Assembly (NCBI GenBank): GCA_950295325.1
Contig: OX485809.1
Span: 29,588,144 to 29,652,143, forward strand
Length of the DNA: 64,000 nucleotides
Direction: 5' to 3'
Source of the DNA: Polytrichum commune
Taxonomy: Eukaryota > Streptophyta > Polytrichopsida > Polytrichales > Polytrichaceae
Shown piece after piece: positions 34,583 through 45,776 of this stretch; position 1 is the first letter of the stretch; every line of letters begins with the position of its first letter. The notes beneath the pieces were generated by a model. It saw only the letters and a list, made by a program, of their open reading frames with translations. It did not search any database and was not told the DNA's origin. Both the position numbers and the translations under genes were made by a program.

Positions 34583-35545
34583 TGGTTGATAATGTGTGTA
34601 AGCTAGGCCTCTCGGTTTCGAGAGGCTAGAGGATTCAGCCTCTTTGACCAGATTTTGATGGTTATTTTTTGGTTGAGGATGTGTGTAGGCTAAGGGTCTC
34701 GGTTCCGAGAGGCTAGAGGATTCGGCCCCTTACACCAGATTTTGAAGTTGTTTTTTGGTTGAGATTGTGTGTAGGCTAAGGGTCCCGGTTCCGAGAGGCT
34801 AGAGAATTCAGCCTCTTTGACCAGATTTTGAAGTTGTTTTTTGGTTGAGAATGTGTGTAGGCTAAGCCTTTTGGTTCCGAGAGGCTAAAAGATTCGGCCC
34901 CTTACACTAGATTTTGAAGTTGTTTTGTGGTTGATAATGTGTGTAGGCTAGGCCTCTCGGTTCCAAGAGGCTAGAGGATTCGGCCTCTTTGACCAGATTT
35001 TGATGGTTGTTTTTTGGTTGAGAATGCGTGTAGGCTAAGGGTCTCGGTTCCGAGAGGCTAGAGGATTCGGCCTCTTTGACTAGATTTTGAAGTTGTTTGT
35101 GGTTGATCATATGTGTAGGCTAAAGGTCTCGGTTCCGAGAGGCTAGTGAATTCGGCCCCTTACACTAGATTTTGAAGTGGTTTTGTGGTTGATAATGTGT
35201 GTAGGCTAGGCCTCTCGGTTCCGAGAGGCTAGAGGATTCGGCCTCTTTGACCAAATTTTGATGGTTGTTTTTTGGTTGAGAATGTGTGTAGGCTAAGGGT
35301 CTCGGTTCCGAGAGGCTAGAGGATTCGGCCCCTTACACCAGATTTTGAAATTTTTTGTGCTTGAGATTGTGTGTAGGCTAAGGGTCTCGGTTCCGAGAGG
35401 CTAGTGGATTCGGCCCCTTACACCAAATTTTGAAGTTGTTTTTTGGTTGATCATGTGTGTAGCCTAAGGGTCTCGGTTCCGAGAGGCTAGAGGATTCGGC
35501 CCCTTACACCAGATTTTGAAGTTTTTTTTTGGTTGATCATGTGTG
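34583..35545. repeat. 86-bp tandem array, right part
   Basis: About eleven units of the same array as 27740-28253. Units with GGCCCCTTACACCAG alternate with units with GGCCTCTTTGACCAG. The array ends about 110 bp before the left end of the Mutator-like element. Confidence 0.88.
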
Positions 35546-35646
35546 TACCACACCACAACAACCTATCAACCCACGCCCACGTAATGTCTCCCTAATTCTA
35601 CCCGCATGCACGAGACATGTAAAGCCCTTGTCTACAGCTGTTGGTG

Positions 35647-35656
35647 CAACACATGA
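35647..35656. other. Left target-site duplication of the Mutator-like element
   Basis: CAACACATGA, repeated at 50053-50062. The 10-bp length fits the 8-11 bp range of Mutator-like elements. Confidence 0.75.
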
Positions 35657-35745
35657 GAGGGAAGCTATCTTATGAGCGATGAGCAGTGAGCGGTGAGCGG
35701 TGAGCAGTATCACATGAGCAATGAGCAGTAACATATGAGCAATGA
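35657..35745 (+). repeat. Left terminal inverted repeat of the Mutator-like element
   Basis: GCTATCTTATGAGC followed by a run of GATGAGC, AGTGAGC, GGTGAGC, AATGAGC-type units. The first 13 bases align without gaps to the right end and the next 25 or so match with a few changes. Confidence 0.75.
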
Positions 35746-35869
35746 TTCCAAATTTAGTAAAGACACACAGGTTTAGGGTACACAACCAAAATTTTGACAA
35801 ATTAATTGCATATTTTCAATTGTAAATTGTCAATATTTTAAATGAAGCACAAGTGAAAGGGCCCTATTT

Positions 35870-36100
35870 CCATGGATCATTTAAAACACTTTCAATTCAT
35901 TGCTGATTTTTATTATAATAATCCAAACCAATACATGTCATTTATTGACATCCTTATACATGTAGTTACAACCAACACTTGCACAACTACTCACATTCCA
36001 CAACACCAGCAAGTTCAAGTAGGTGCATAATCTCATTATACGTACATGTAGGTGCCATAATTGTGAGCCACTCAAACTGTTCACGGGTTGAGTTAAGGCC
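35870..36100 (-). pseudogene. Duplicate of the transposase 3' end
   Basis: This segment resembles 36430-36600, including the last codons of the transposase (LLELAG.VECE on minus) and the downstream trailer (CCAAACCAA.ACATGTCAT). It is a partial direct duplication of the final exon inside the element, separated from the main copy by the SINE. Confidence 0.6.
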
Positions 36101-36164
36101 CAAAATCTACAAATGAAAGGAAATTAGATATTAGAAATAATCAATATGTAGGTAACTACTAGGT

Positions 36165-36365
36165 TTTGAGACATCCACCTGTGGATGCGAGTTGTGTAAG
36201 AGACTGGTATTAGGTCTGTATCAACCCGGGTTCGAATCCGGTTGGTTACATTGACTGGTGCTATCCCAAATTGAGCTAGTGATAAAGTAGGAATAATCTA
36301 TAGGCGGATACCAAGAAAACGTTACTACGCGGATGTGCGTAGAATCTTATCAATTATTTTTTATT
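36165..36365 (+). repeat. tRNA-derived SINE inside the Mutator-like element
   Basis: A clear polymerase III B box GGTTCGAATCC lies at 36229-36239. A weaker A box (GCGAGTTGTGTAAGAGACTG) lies near 36187-36206. The tail to about 36365 includes CGGATGTGCGTAGAATC and T-rich sequence. It sits between the two copies of the transposase 3' end. The limits are approximate. Confidence 0.55.
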
Positions 36366-37902
36366 TTTAGAAACTTGTTATTATTTATCCATGTCAATCA
36401 ATCAAACCGCTCACGGTTGGGTCGTACTGAATCATTTGAAATACTTCCAGCCCATTGCTAATTTTTATTATAAAAATCCAAACCAAAACATGTCATATTT
36501 TGACATTCAAATATATGGTACTTAATAGACCATTTGCAATACTACTCACACTCTACAATACCAGCAAGTTCAAGTAGTCGCATGACCTCGTTATAGGTAT
36601 ATATAGGTACATGAATGAACTTGTCACTCTCGTAATCCACCTTGCACAAAAATCTAAACACATAATAAAGATGTTTACAATACACCCATTTTCCTTTCTT
36701 TCCCAATGCATGAGAGGACATTTTCGTGAAATCCGGGCATGTGTAATGCGGGATGTCGCCAATTGTGACATGATATGTGATATCATGCTTGGAGACAATG
36801 TTGATTATCACTACAAAGCCCGGATATGGAATGGCAGTGACCCCAACCACATAGTAACCCTCCATGAGTCCGGCGCCATTTGTTTTTGTGATCCACTAGC
36901 GGTGCTGTTGGATTACGACGAACTGTCTTCCCAAACCTGAATGTAGGGTGGGCGTCCGGGTTTGGTGGCATAGAAAAATGTGAGCGAGGGATGGGGAGAG
37001 TTGCGATTGTTGAAAGCCTACAACGAGGGGACAATGCCTCCCTCTGCTGTAGTTGAAATCTAGCATCTTCAAGTGCCAAAACCTCCTCTCGCGATAGATT
37101 GGTACCTATCTTCACCGGCCACGTGTTGGGTACTATAGGCCAGTCCAACACATATTTCTTCTTACTGCCACTCACACAACGTTTGATATCGTCAGGGCAA
37201 AACCAAAATTCATACTCCACATTGTTGGGAGAGTGAAATTCCTTCCTGAGCCCTTTGTATGTTGGAGCAGGTGTGCCATGTTTCCCAGTTCCGACTTTGG
37301 CATTGCACATAGTCCCTGTGATGGCCTGCAGTGCCCAACATCGTTTGGCTGAGTTAGGTGGTAATCTTGCAATGTGCCACTTGGAAGCAAGACAATCTGT
37401 CTCTAACACGGATGTAGTATGAGCCACACCATGAATTGCAGAACTCAACGATTCCTCTATGCGTTGACGAGTTGCTCGGGTGTTGGGACGAGGAATGGAA
37501 TAATTCACTTTGTCGGGTCGATGAGAGTCACAATCAGCACCCGGTGGTAGGTTGAGTTTGCGTTTGGTGGAACCAAAGAGCTTTGACCCTTCCAATGCAC
37601 AATCTCTAGTGTTGACGTCTTCTGCCCCTGGATAAGACTTCATGGCATCGGCCAACATTTTTGGATCTCCACACCTGGCAGCCGCTTTGAGTTTCAAGGA
37701 TGCCGAATCAGGACCTTTACCATCAAACCCCCTTTCAACCATGTCCGGTAATTTGCAATTTGCATGAAGGCACGGATCATGTCGTCCATTGTAGCTTCAT
37801 ATAAACAAGTCATCTTGTTGCCGGACTGTTGGAGCCATTTGTTGTGTACAGTCTCTGCAAGGTTGCATGTTAGCATTTCCGCACGCTCTTCTATTGTCAT
37901 AT

Positions 37903-40874
37903 TGTGAACCCTTTGAGTGGTCCACCACTCTGCGGGATCACTTTTAGTTAGAATGTTAGCATTAAAAGTTAGAATTGATAGGGAATTTAGGGAAAATTAG
38001 TTCATTTAGCATTTAACCTAGAAAAAGGAAGGTCAAAATGAAACTAAGTAGTGCTAGAAGATAGCAAAGTAGAAAAAATATGCTAGCTAGTAAAAGCAAC
38101 TAGCTAAGCAAATATTAGTAGATGCTAGCTATTAAGCAAATGTTAGTAGATGCTAGCTAAGCAAGTGTTAGTTTATTAGTTAGTGTGAGGCACACAAGAC
38201 TATTGGAGGTGTTTTGCGTAAGAAGACAAAACCGGCTTGAAGACTTTTGAAAAAAATTAGAAAGAGAGCAAGGGGGCTACTTGCCCACTTGCCCCCTTGC
38301 CAACTCGATGGCGGAAAAATTAGAAAGATTTCTAAAGGTTCTTTGTCGGAGCCACCTCGGCGAGAGGGTGGCAACCTCAACTGGGAAAAACCCCCGAGCC
38401 AAAATTTCGGGAAAGGGTTTGAAAAATGGATCCGGTGGAGGAGGGGTCCAACCCTTTTGTGAGAGGGTTTAAAAACCCCTCCTTCCACCTTGTAGGAACT
38501 CTTTCTTTTTCTAGTTTTTGGGCGAAGCCCTGCTTCAATGTAGTTAGGAAAAAATCCTTTAGCATGTATTCTCAATGGCTTAAGACAAGGGCTTGAGAAA
38601 CTCCTCTACTCTCTCTCCTAGTTAGAATGTGTGTTTATTAACACACCAACAAAATTATTCCTTCTTTTGTAGAGGTAGGTTGGATGTTAGAGTTTTGAGT
38701 GGAGGCATTGTAGACCTCATCTGCCAATGCCCTGAAGGCTTAGTTCAGAAGCTGGAACAAGATACTTATCATTTTTCTCTTAGAGAGATTTCATATAGCT
38801 ATCCATAGCCATTTCCCATTTGTGATTTGGTTAAGATGACAATTAGTTATGGATTTCCAAAGATGGAGTAGAAAAACTGGGTGATCTTGTGGGTAGCGGC
38901 TGCTGGATCAGACCTGCAAGCCCAATAGAAATTTTAATTCTAAGAAGTTATATTTTTCCCAAGTAGAACTTTTGTGTAGCTTTCCAAAATGGCTTAGAAC
39001 ATTTTATTTGAGCATGATTTGAATTAGATATGAATTGTGGAAGCTGGGACACATAGTTTGAGAACTTTTGGTTGACTGCTGCATTACAGAGGATCTGCTG
39101 GGTTCACTTCGGCTTACCTTTCTAATCACATATTTTTATCAAATACATCTTTTTAATATCTCTCCAGGGTCATATAGAAAGTTTGATTTGAGTTTGATTT
39201 GAATTAGATATGAATTGTTGAAGGCGAGATACATAGTTTAAGCCTTCTTGATTGACTGTTGTGTTACAAGGAGTCTGCTGAATTTTTATTAGCTTAACCT
39301 GCTGATGTCATAATTTTCCTAGTTAGAACTTGTTCATAGCTTTCCAATGGCATAAGGAAAGCCTAGATCCAACTAGTAAGGAATGTGCTATGAATTTTTG
39401 AAGTTAGAAGGTAGATAGGTGGGTTGGAAGGGTCGGTTGAATCGACCTCACACTTCCAACCCTCATAACTTTTGCATTTCTTATCCGATTAAAGTGATTT
39501 TTAGATCATTGGAAAGATAATTAGGTGCACTAAGTATAAATATTATGCTTAGGATTAAATTACAGTGCAGAATAAATACTTTATATTTTAATTGTTAACT
39601 AAGATACACTTACTACCAAACTAGTTACAAAGAAGGAGGCAAGGTTGACGCTCGGGAAGTGGAGCAAGGAAGGAGATAGTGGCTCGGCCTATATCAAGCC
39701 CATATCAACCGAAGAGAATTGAGGTAAATTAACTAACGCTAGCCTTCCATTTAGGGTTGGAGGGAGCGCGGCTAAGGTACGCATCTCTAAACCCACTCAC
39801 CTATCTCGTAAGGTCAAGTGGCTTAACCACTTGACCGCCAAGGGAATACCCAACTCCATTGTTTTCGGGGCCCTTGGTATGTTTTGTGGTAGTAGCTTCA
39901 TTTATTAGCAAGTTTCGTGTGTGGTAAGTCAGATTAATCACCGACACGACCACTTTGAATATTGTTGGTGGAAAGGTAGGGTTAATGACCCGCGAATCCA
40001 CTATTATGTTGTTGGCCCCATAAATTGGGAGTAATGGCCCCAATTTATGAACATTGCGCAACATGTTGAACCTACAGGTCGCCCATCACCCTGGTCCCAT
40101 TGAGTTGCATTTCGTGGTCTATCCAATGTTAACACACCTAACAATCAAAACATACAAAATAAATCGTGAACCCTTGTTGGCAAGAGACCCGAATCGGAAA
40201 CTTAACTCGGTAGAGTGATACCACCCTTCGAACCATTGATGTTCGAATGGGTTTGAGATGTCATTCAACCTTCAAAGGACCTGCACGAGGCCTTAAAAGG
40301 TTCCGAGGTAAGAGGTGCACCAACCAGGTAAGGGGTGATGCCTAATATGTGAATATAGTGAAGTAGGAGGTGTAAACGAAAATAAATAATTAAGAAGGAA
40401 TTTATGTGAAGGATGGGACTTAGGCCAAGTTCCCCCGCTTAGAAAACTAAATAGAACTAAATAAAGAAATAGAAAGAATTGAATGGTCCATCAAATTGTC
40501 GTTATTCCGTTCGTTGAATTAGGGTGGTATGAGTCACACCCGGTTGGGTGTATCAGAACCATCTCAATTCACAAATTAGGATTGCATTGGTTTCAAGGCT
40601 GGTGCGTCTGCGCGTAGAATAGGTTGTACGTTAAGGTTAGAACTAGATATGAAATTGGTTAGTGGAGTTTAAAGCCACACTAGTAAAAAACTAAGGCCCA
40701 ACCTCCGGAGGTACTACGACGCATATTTAATCTCCCTTAAAAATCTAACTACTGACGTTATACACCTATCATCCGGGTTCGGCTTGGGCGCCTGCAAATG
40801 CAAACCACCTTCACCGAAGGGCTTGTGTGATACTTTTAGGCTCCCTCGAAAGGGGGTGGCCCAAAAATACCACA
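37903..40874 (+). mobile_element. Family-C LTR, long copy (2972 bp), inside the transposase gene
   Basis: It begins TGTGAACCCTT and ends AATACCACA, with perfect duplications CATAT (37898-37902 and 40875-40879). It aligns with 2542-4646 but has about 0.8 kb more (37950-38770). It inserted four bases from the 5' edge of a transposase exon copy. I see no coding region in it. Confidence 0.9.
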
Positions 40875-40937
40875 CATATCCTATGAACAACACACAAATA
40901 CAAGGATAAGACAAATATAAGATAGATTATATATCTA

Positions 40938-41130
40938 GGTTTGGGTCGTTTGACCCAAAATGGCTGCCATGTTTGGGTCGAACGACCCAAACTGTTTGCG
41001 TAGTTTAGGTCGTTCGACCCAAACTGCCTACAAGGTTTGGGTCGAACGACCCAAACTGCCTGCCACATTTGGGTCGTTCAACCTAAACTGCATACAAGGT
41101 TTGGGTCGAACGACCCAAACTATTTGTTGT
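40938..41130. repeat. Palindrome array 1 (GTTTGGGTCG...CGACCCAAAC)
   Basis: Six palindromes of about 22 bp, each GTTTGGGTCG + two bases + CGACCCAAAC with minor variants, spaced about 33 bp apart. It is the same motif as at 45385-45776. It lies between two copies of the transposase exon-2 start, within the gene. Confidence 0.9.
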
Positions 41131-41135
41131 TTGTT

Positions 41136-41250
41136 GTGTACAGTCTCTGCAAGGTTGCATGTTGGCATTCTCGCACGTTCTTCTATTGTCATATCCTATG
41201 AACAACACAGAAAGACAAAGATAAGAAAAACATAAGATATATTACATTGA
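41136..41250 (-). other. Duplicated intron-exon junction of the transposase
   Basis: The branch/polypyrimidine tract, the acceptor and the first codons of exon 2 (DMTIEERA, then CNLAETVHNK) occur here. They occur again at 40930-40880 joined to 37902-37847. In the copy here the frame runs into palindrome array 1 after about 22 codons. The array and a direct duplication of roughly 110 bp thus came in together. Confidence 0.75.
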
Positions 41251-43390
41251 GTAATAAAATTTGATATGTACTTACAAGTAGCATATGACCACCCCATTGT
41301 TTATAACGAAAGTGCCAAAATCCCAACCACTCTGAAAGGCCAAAAATGCCTTCTTCGGAGGCAGCTCCAGATGACAACCACCAAGAACGAATCACATGGT
41401 ACTTGGTCTCAGCGTCGTCCATTGTTTTCGCGTCTTTGTAATCCTTGCATATTTGTTTATGTTAAAATTGCAAGAATGGTTTGATATACTTTTGGGTCAC
41501 CTTATCCAAGCTTGCGGACCAATGGAAAAGACATGTACGCTCACGTGCAACCATGGGTACTCTTGGATCACCATCCCCGTAAATCGCCCTCACCGCATTC
41601 CAATTAGCTTGAGCACTATCAGCCATAAACCCTTTGAAGTTTATGTTTGGTACACCATTTTCTGCCATGACAGCATTCAAATTTTCCCAAAAGAGAATTT
41701 GTCCTGCACCATCTTCAGATTGCATGTCACAACACGCAATAGTTAACACTTTACAGTATCGACTGTCGTACACATGGCAAGCCATGGTCGTCCAGTCCTT
41801 CAAACGTTTAACATGGTCAAACATAATCCATGAATTTTCCATATCCCCACCGACTTGCATCTTCTTCATAAGCTCCACACCACTACCTGGAAGGTCTACA
41901 GATATCTTCAAAACAAAAACTTTGTCCTTTGACTGCCCTGGAAATCGACTACCATGGACGAATTTGAAAGCAGAGTGGTCTTTGAGCGCCATAATACTAT
42001 CCATAGTTCCCATTCCACTACGCAAAAAACGCTTTGATCCAAATACAAAGTTACGACAATTTGGAGACGCAAGAGTGCTGAATTTGTCCATGACGACCTC
42101 TAGGGATGAACCAACCAAGTGATGGCCTTCGACATTTGCGGGAGATTTGAAAAGGTAATCCGCCAAGAATTGTTTGCTCGCCGCCATAACTATGGCTGAA
42201 TTTTTTGTTGTGGGTGTTTTCAATACTTCATTTGCAACGCATTGGTATGCCATGTCCAATGATTCACGGCATGCGCCATTGGCTACAGGCTGATCATGTA
42301 CACCAAGATGAATGCAAGCCTTGGACATTCCAACGGATGTGGAGTGGATGTATATGATTCGAGCATTACACAAAGCAATGCACACAGGTGTGGAACGACA
42401 TACCTTACACACGACAGTGGACTTAGTAGGGGAAACAACACCCACAGCAAATGGGATAGGAGTTGAACCGGCCCATTCAGTGTTGTTCCGGAGGCCTCCA
42501 TTGCGATTCATGTAATCACAGTAGTTATTATGATATTGGAGATGACCAGTACAAGTAGAGCGCCGAAAGGACAGTCCAAAGTCATTTTGGATATTCGTGG
42601 TTTTGGTGGTGCACCAAGGGTGACCGTCGCATATTTTGTCCATGCCGTCCATTGAGCGACCATACGTATTTGGAGCTTTGAGTGGCACAGGAGGCAAGAG
42701 AAACAAAACATCACCATTAAAAGAAGATGGTAAGTACTTGACCTCATGAACATCTATACTGTCAAAATCAATGGATGCAAGATCGGACTTTGATATTTTT
42801 CTTGACTTTGTCAACTTCAAGGCATCAACCATAGTCAACCCTGTAGATGAAGGTGAAGGGTGTAGTGGAGGACGTTGAGAAGGTGAGATTTGGGGAATCA
42901 CCTTCTTGTACATAAGACCGCAAGGGGATTTGGCTACATGTATAGGAAGTTGGGAAGGAATAGAATGAACACTTCTAAATGGAAATGGCGATGTGTTTGA
43001 AAGATCAATATATGCACAAATGTTATCTTCTGAATCTGATAGCACAAACACACTATCATCAAGGGGTTCCACCTTAACAAGTGCGATAGAGGGAATTTGA
43101 ATTGTAGATGTACCGGATTCGTTTGTCAAAATGACAGTTGAAGCTTGCATCTGAGACTCACAAAGTCCTATCATCCTAAATGAACCAGGTCCTAAGATCC
43201 ACATAAAACCAACATCAGTTCTATTTTTTGGAACCAAAATCGTTTCATACACCTCTCCATCTGCAGAATACATCTCATGCTCTAAATACATGCTCAAACT
43301 AAATAAATCCTCTGAAACACTCACATGACCATCATCTTGGAATGGCAAGATGAAGGGAACAAAAGATCCATGAGCTCTAATGGTAGCCAT

Positions 43391-43914
43391 AGAAAATAAA
43401 AATAAAACATATGAACAACACATCATAAAAATATGGGGTGAATGTTGCTTTTGTATAGAGTTGTGTGAGGAAATGAATGGAAATGAAAACGTGTAATACA
43501 ATAATGGATGGAGATGAAAGCGTGTGATACATAGCATCTAATAATACATATATGGACATAACACAATAATAGTTAGAAAATATTTACGAGCAAGATATAC
43601 ACAAAATGGCGTCAAATACTAAAAGTATTGGTAAAAATTTAAAATATATATGTGTGGACTGACGTAGATGTAGAAAGAATTAAAATTGGTTGGAAAAATA
43701 AATTATTGATCATTATGAATAGAACAAAGTAGGTGTCAGAAAATTTTGGCGGATATAACAAAAATAAACACATAATGACAAACGCGTAAAAATATCTCGT
43801 TCATTGAACGCCAATTACAACATGTGATCGTAATATATGCCGGATTTTGTGAGATAGATACATTGGAAGAATAAATGATAATACCTGACAGAAAACATAT
43901 CATAGACACCAACG
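43391..43914. promoter_or_regulatory. Divergent promoter region between the two transposon genes
   Basis: 524 bp separate the two start codons. The region is AT-rich, with TATATA-type boxes at 43546-43552 and 43645-43652. I see no palindrome array in it. Both genes probably start here, though a second promoter for the plus gene is possible at 45225. Confidence 0.5.
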
Positions 43915-44244
43915 ATGGTGGACGATGTAGAGAGGACACCCGTGAGGCCGAAGAGAAGACGTAGGAAAGCTTTGTATTTTACTTCCGAGAAAAAGAGGTT
44001 CAGCCTGAGTATGGGAAAGAAGAATGCAAATAAGGAAGGGAAAAGAAACTTGTTGAATACGGTAGAAGAAACTGTGAAGACACTGGATTTTGATGCGATG
44101 GAGGATGATGAAGGTGCAAAGAGCAAAGAAGATGTAGACGATCGTATATCAAAGTCCGAATTGAAGACGGGTTCAAAGAAGACGGCAAACAAAAAGGTAA
44201 GTCAGTTCAACATTCACATAATTTGATAGTGCATAAGTTATAAG

Positions 44245-44640
44245 TTAGGACGGAGAACCTTGTACGTTCACTCACATGTCATGTAGTATCAATTTATAGA
44301 GGTTATAAATTGGAGAGAAGAAACCCTATACATTAATGCACATGGTATATAACAGGAATTTAGGAAGGCTAGAAGTCAGGAGGAGAACGCACAGGGTTTA
44401 TAAGAACAACTTAGGAGGTGAGAAGTTGGAAGGTAAAACCCTGTACGTTAACGCACAGGGTTTATAAGAGCAACTTAGGGAGGCCAAAAGTTGGGAGCTA
44501 AAACCATGTGCGTTAACGCACATGCTTTGTGATAGCAACTTAGGAAGGCCAAAAGGTGGGAGGAGAAACCCTGTGCGTTAACGCACAGGGTTTGTAAGAG
44601 CAACTTAGGAGGCAAAAAGTTGGGAGGTCAAACGACTAGA
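44245..44640. repeat. GTTAAC palindrome tandem repeat in intron 1
   Basis: About six units of 62-70 bp. The unit is GAGCAACTTAGGAGG, then AAAAGTTGGGAGG, then AAACCCTGTGCGTTAACGCA and CAGGG. The core CCCTGTGCGTT/AACGCACAGGG is a perfect palindrome in the best copies, and outer copies are degenerate. More single copies lie at 45063-45085, 45127-45150 and 45806-45830. Confidence 0.85.
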
Positions 44641-45224
44641 AGAGCCCAAAAGTAAAACAAATATCTATTGTATAAATTTAAATCAATGTTCAGAGCGTAG
44701 GAGCAAAAAAACTATTCAAAACGGGGTTAGAATGCAAGAAATGAGAAATATGTCTACTCAAGTATTCATGCAATATGTTATAGGAGCTAGAAAATAACAC
44801 AAAATAACATAATTTTTTTCTTGCCCCGAAACCCAAAATCTACGAGGTGGCCCAAAACAAGGAAATAGATAGAAGAATGAGAAAAGAAAATGATTTCAAA
44901 CCAAAACAACATATCAGAAGAATTTGTAGCTACGGAAATTTAAATAATATAGCATATTTTTGTGTTTTTTTTGGACCCCATTAGCATTTTTTCCAGATTT
45001 AAAAGTTTTGGCAAATCTACCAATTCCAGACTCGGCCCTGGAATTTTAAATTCATGTCTAGGCCCTGTGCGTTAACGCACAGGGTCTATGCGCTAATGCA
45101 CAGTGGCCTCAAAGTCGCCAGCGCAGACCCTATGCGTTAACGCACAGGGTCTACGCTAGCAACTTTCTAACGGCTATGCGGGGCCACGAAGAGCCACGCT
45201 AAATATGGCTGCAGGGACGAGTAG

Positions 45225-45325
45225 TATAAATTGCCACACCTCCAAAGCATTCAGTCTTTTTTCTTTCATCTGTCGGACCTGAGCTCGTCGCTGCAAGCTC
45301 TCTCATCTACAGGTGCAGTACAAGG
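45225..45325 (+). promoter_or_regulatory. Possible second promoter and leader exon of the methyltransferase-like gene
   Basis: TATAAA at 45225-45230 is followed about 30 bp later by a pyrimidine-rich start region (TCAGTCTTTTTTCTTTC). A good splice donor (ACAAG/GTTTGT) is near 45324. Splicing from it to 46045 would give a transcript starting translation at 46054 (MDLEITT). This would skip the basic first exon. It is inferred from sequence only. Confidence 0.4.
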
Positions 45326-45384
45326 TTTGTTTGCACTTTCGTGATGACTCGGTAATTGCGCATAATCAGGCGTAAATTGCGGTC

Positions 45385-45776
45385 AGTTTGGGTCGTTCGA
45401 CCCAAACTGTGAGTATGGTTTGGGTAGAACGACCCAAACTGTCTACCTAGTTTGGGTCGAACGACCCAAACTGTCTACCTAGTTTGGATCGAACGACCCA
45501 AACTGTGAGCATGGTTTGGGTCGCTTGACCCAAACTGTGAGCGTGGTTTGGGTCGTTCAATCCAAACTGTTTGCCTAGTTTGGGTCGAACGACCCAAACT
45601 GTCTGCCTAGTTTGGGTCGAATGACCCAAACCACGCTCATAGTTTGGATCGAGCGACCCAAACCACGCGCAGAAAGTTTGGGTCGTTCGACCCAAACTGG
45701 CTATAGGCGATTTGGGTCGCTCGACCCAAACTTTCTGCATGGGCAGTTTGGGTCGCTCGATCCAAACCTCGCGCCT
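45385..45776. repeat. Palindrome array 2 (GTTTGGGTCG...CGACCCAAAC)
   Basis: Twelve palindromes at about 33-bp spacing. The arms are conserved, while the central two bases vary (TT, AA, CT, AG and so on) and the linkers (CTGTCTACCTA, CTGTGAGCGTG) are shared by groups. It lies in intron 1, or in the leader intron if the 45225 promoter is used. Confidence 0.92.

Larger units (their letters stand above)
36542..43390 (-). pseudogene. MULE-type transposase with SWIM-like zinc finger (broken)
   Basis: The start is taken at 43390 (MATIRAHGSF); the open frame extends 49 codons further upstream, but those look non-coding. Exon 1 runs to 41277 and has a Cys-rich region (VVCKVCRSTPVCIALC, residues about 325-340). 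It then has the core typical of MULE transposases: VYDSRY near residue 541, FMADSAQANW near 590 and CLFHW near 620. A short intron (41275-41196, GT-AG) follows. After the interruptions at 40880-41135 and 37903-40874 the gene continues from 37902 to 36542. It ends in a SWIM-like finger (YTCPDF, then WVYCKHLYYVF) with one Cys of CxC replaced. Lesions: TAA at 41462-41464, a frameshift at the G run (37728-37732), and another near 36865. Confidence 0.75.

Noticed and set aside
43388-43537. Longer start for the transposase (49 extra codons)
   Set aside because: The added stretch is hydrophobic and AT-driven, and the conserved-looking protein begins with MATIRAHGSF at 43390. A signal peptide makes no sense for a transposase.
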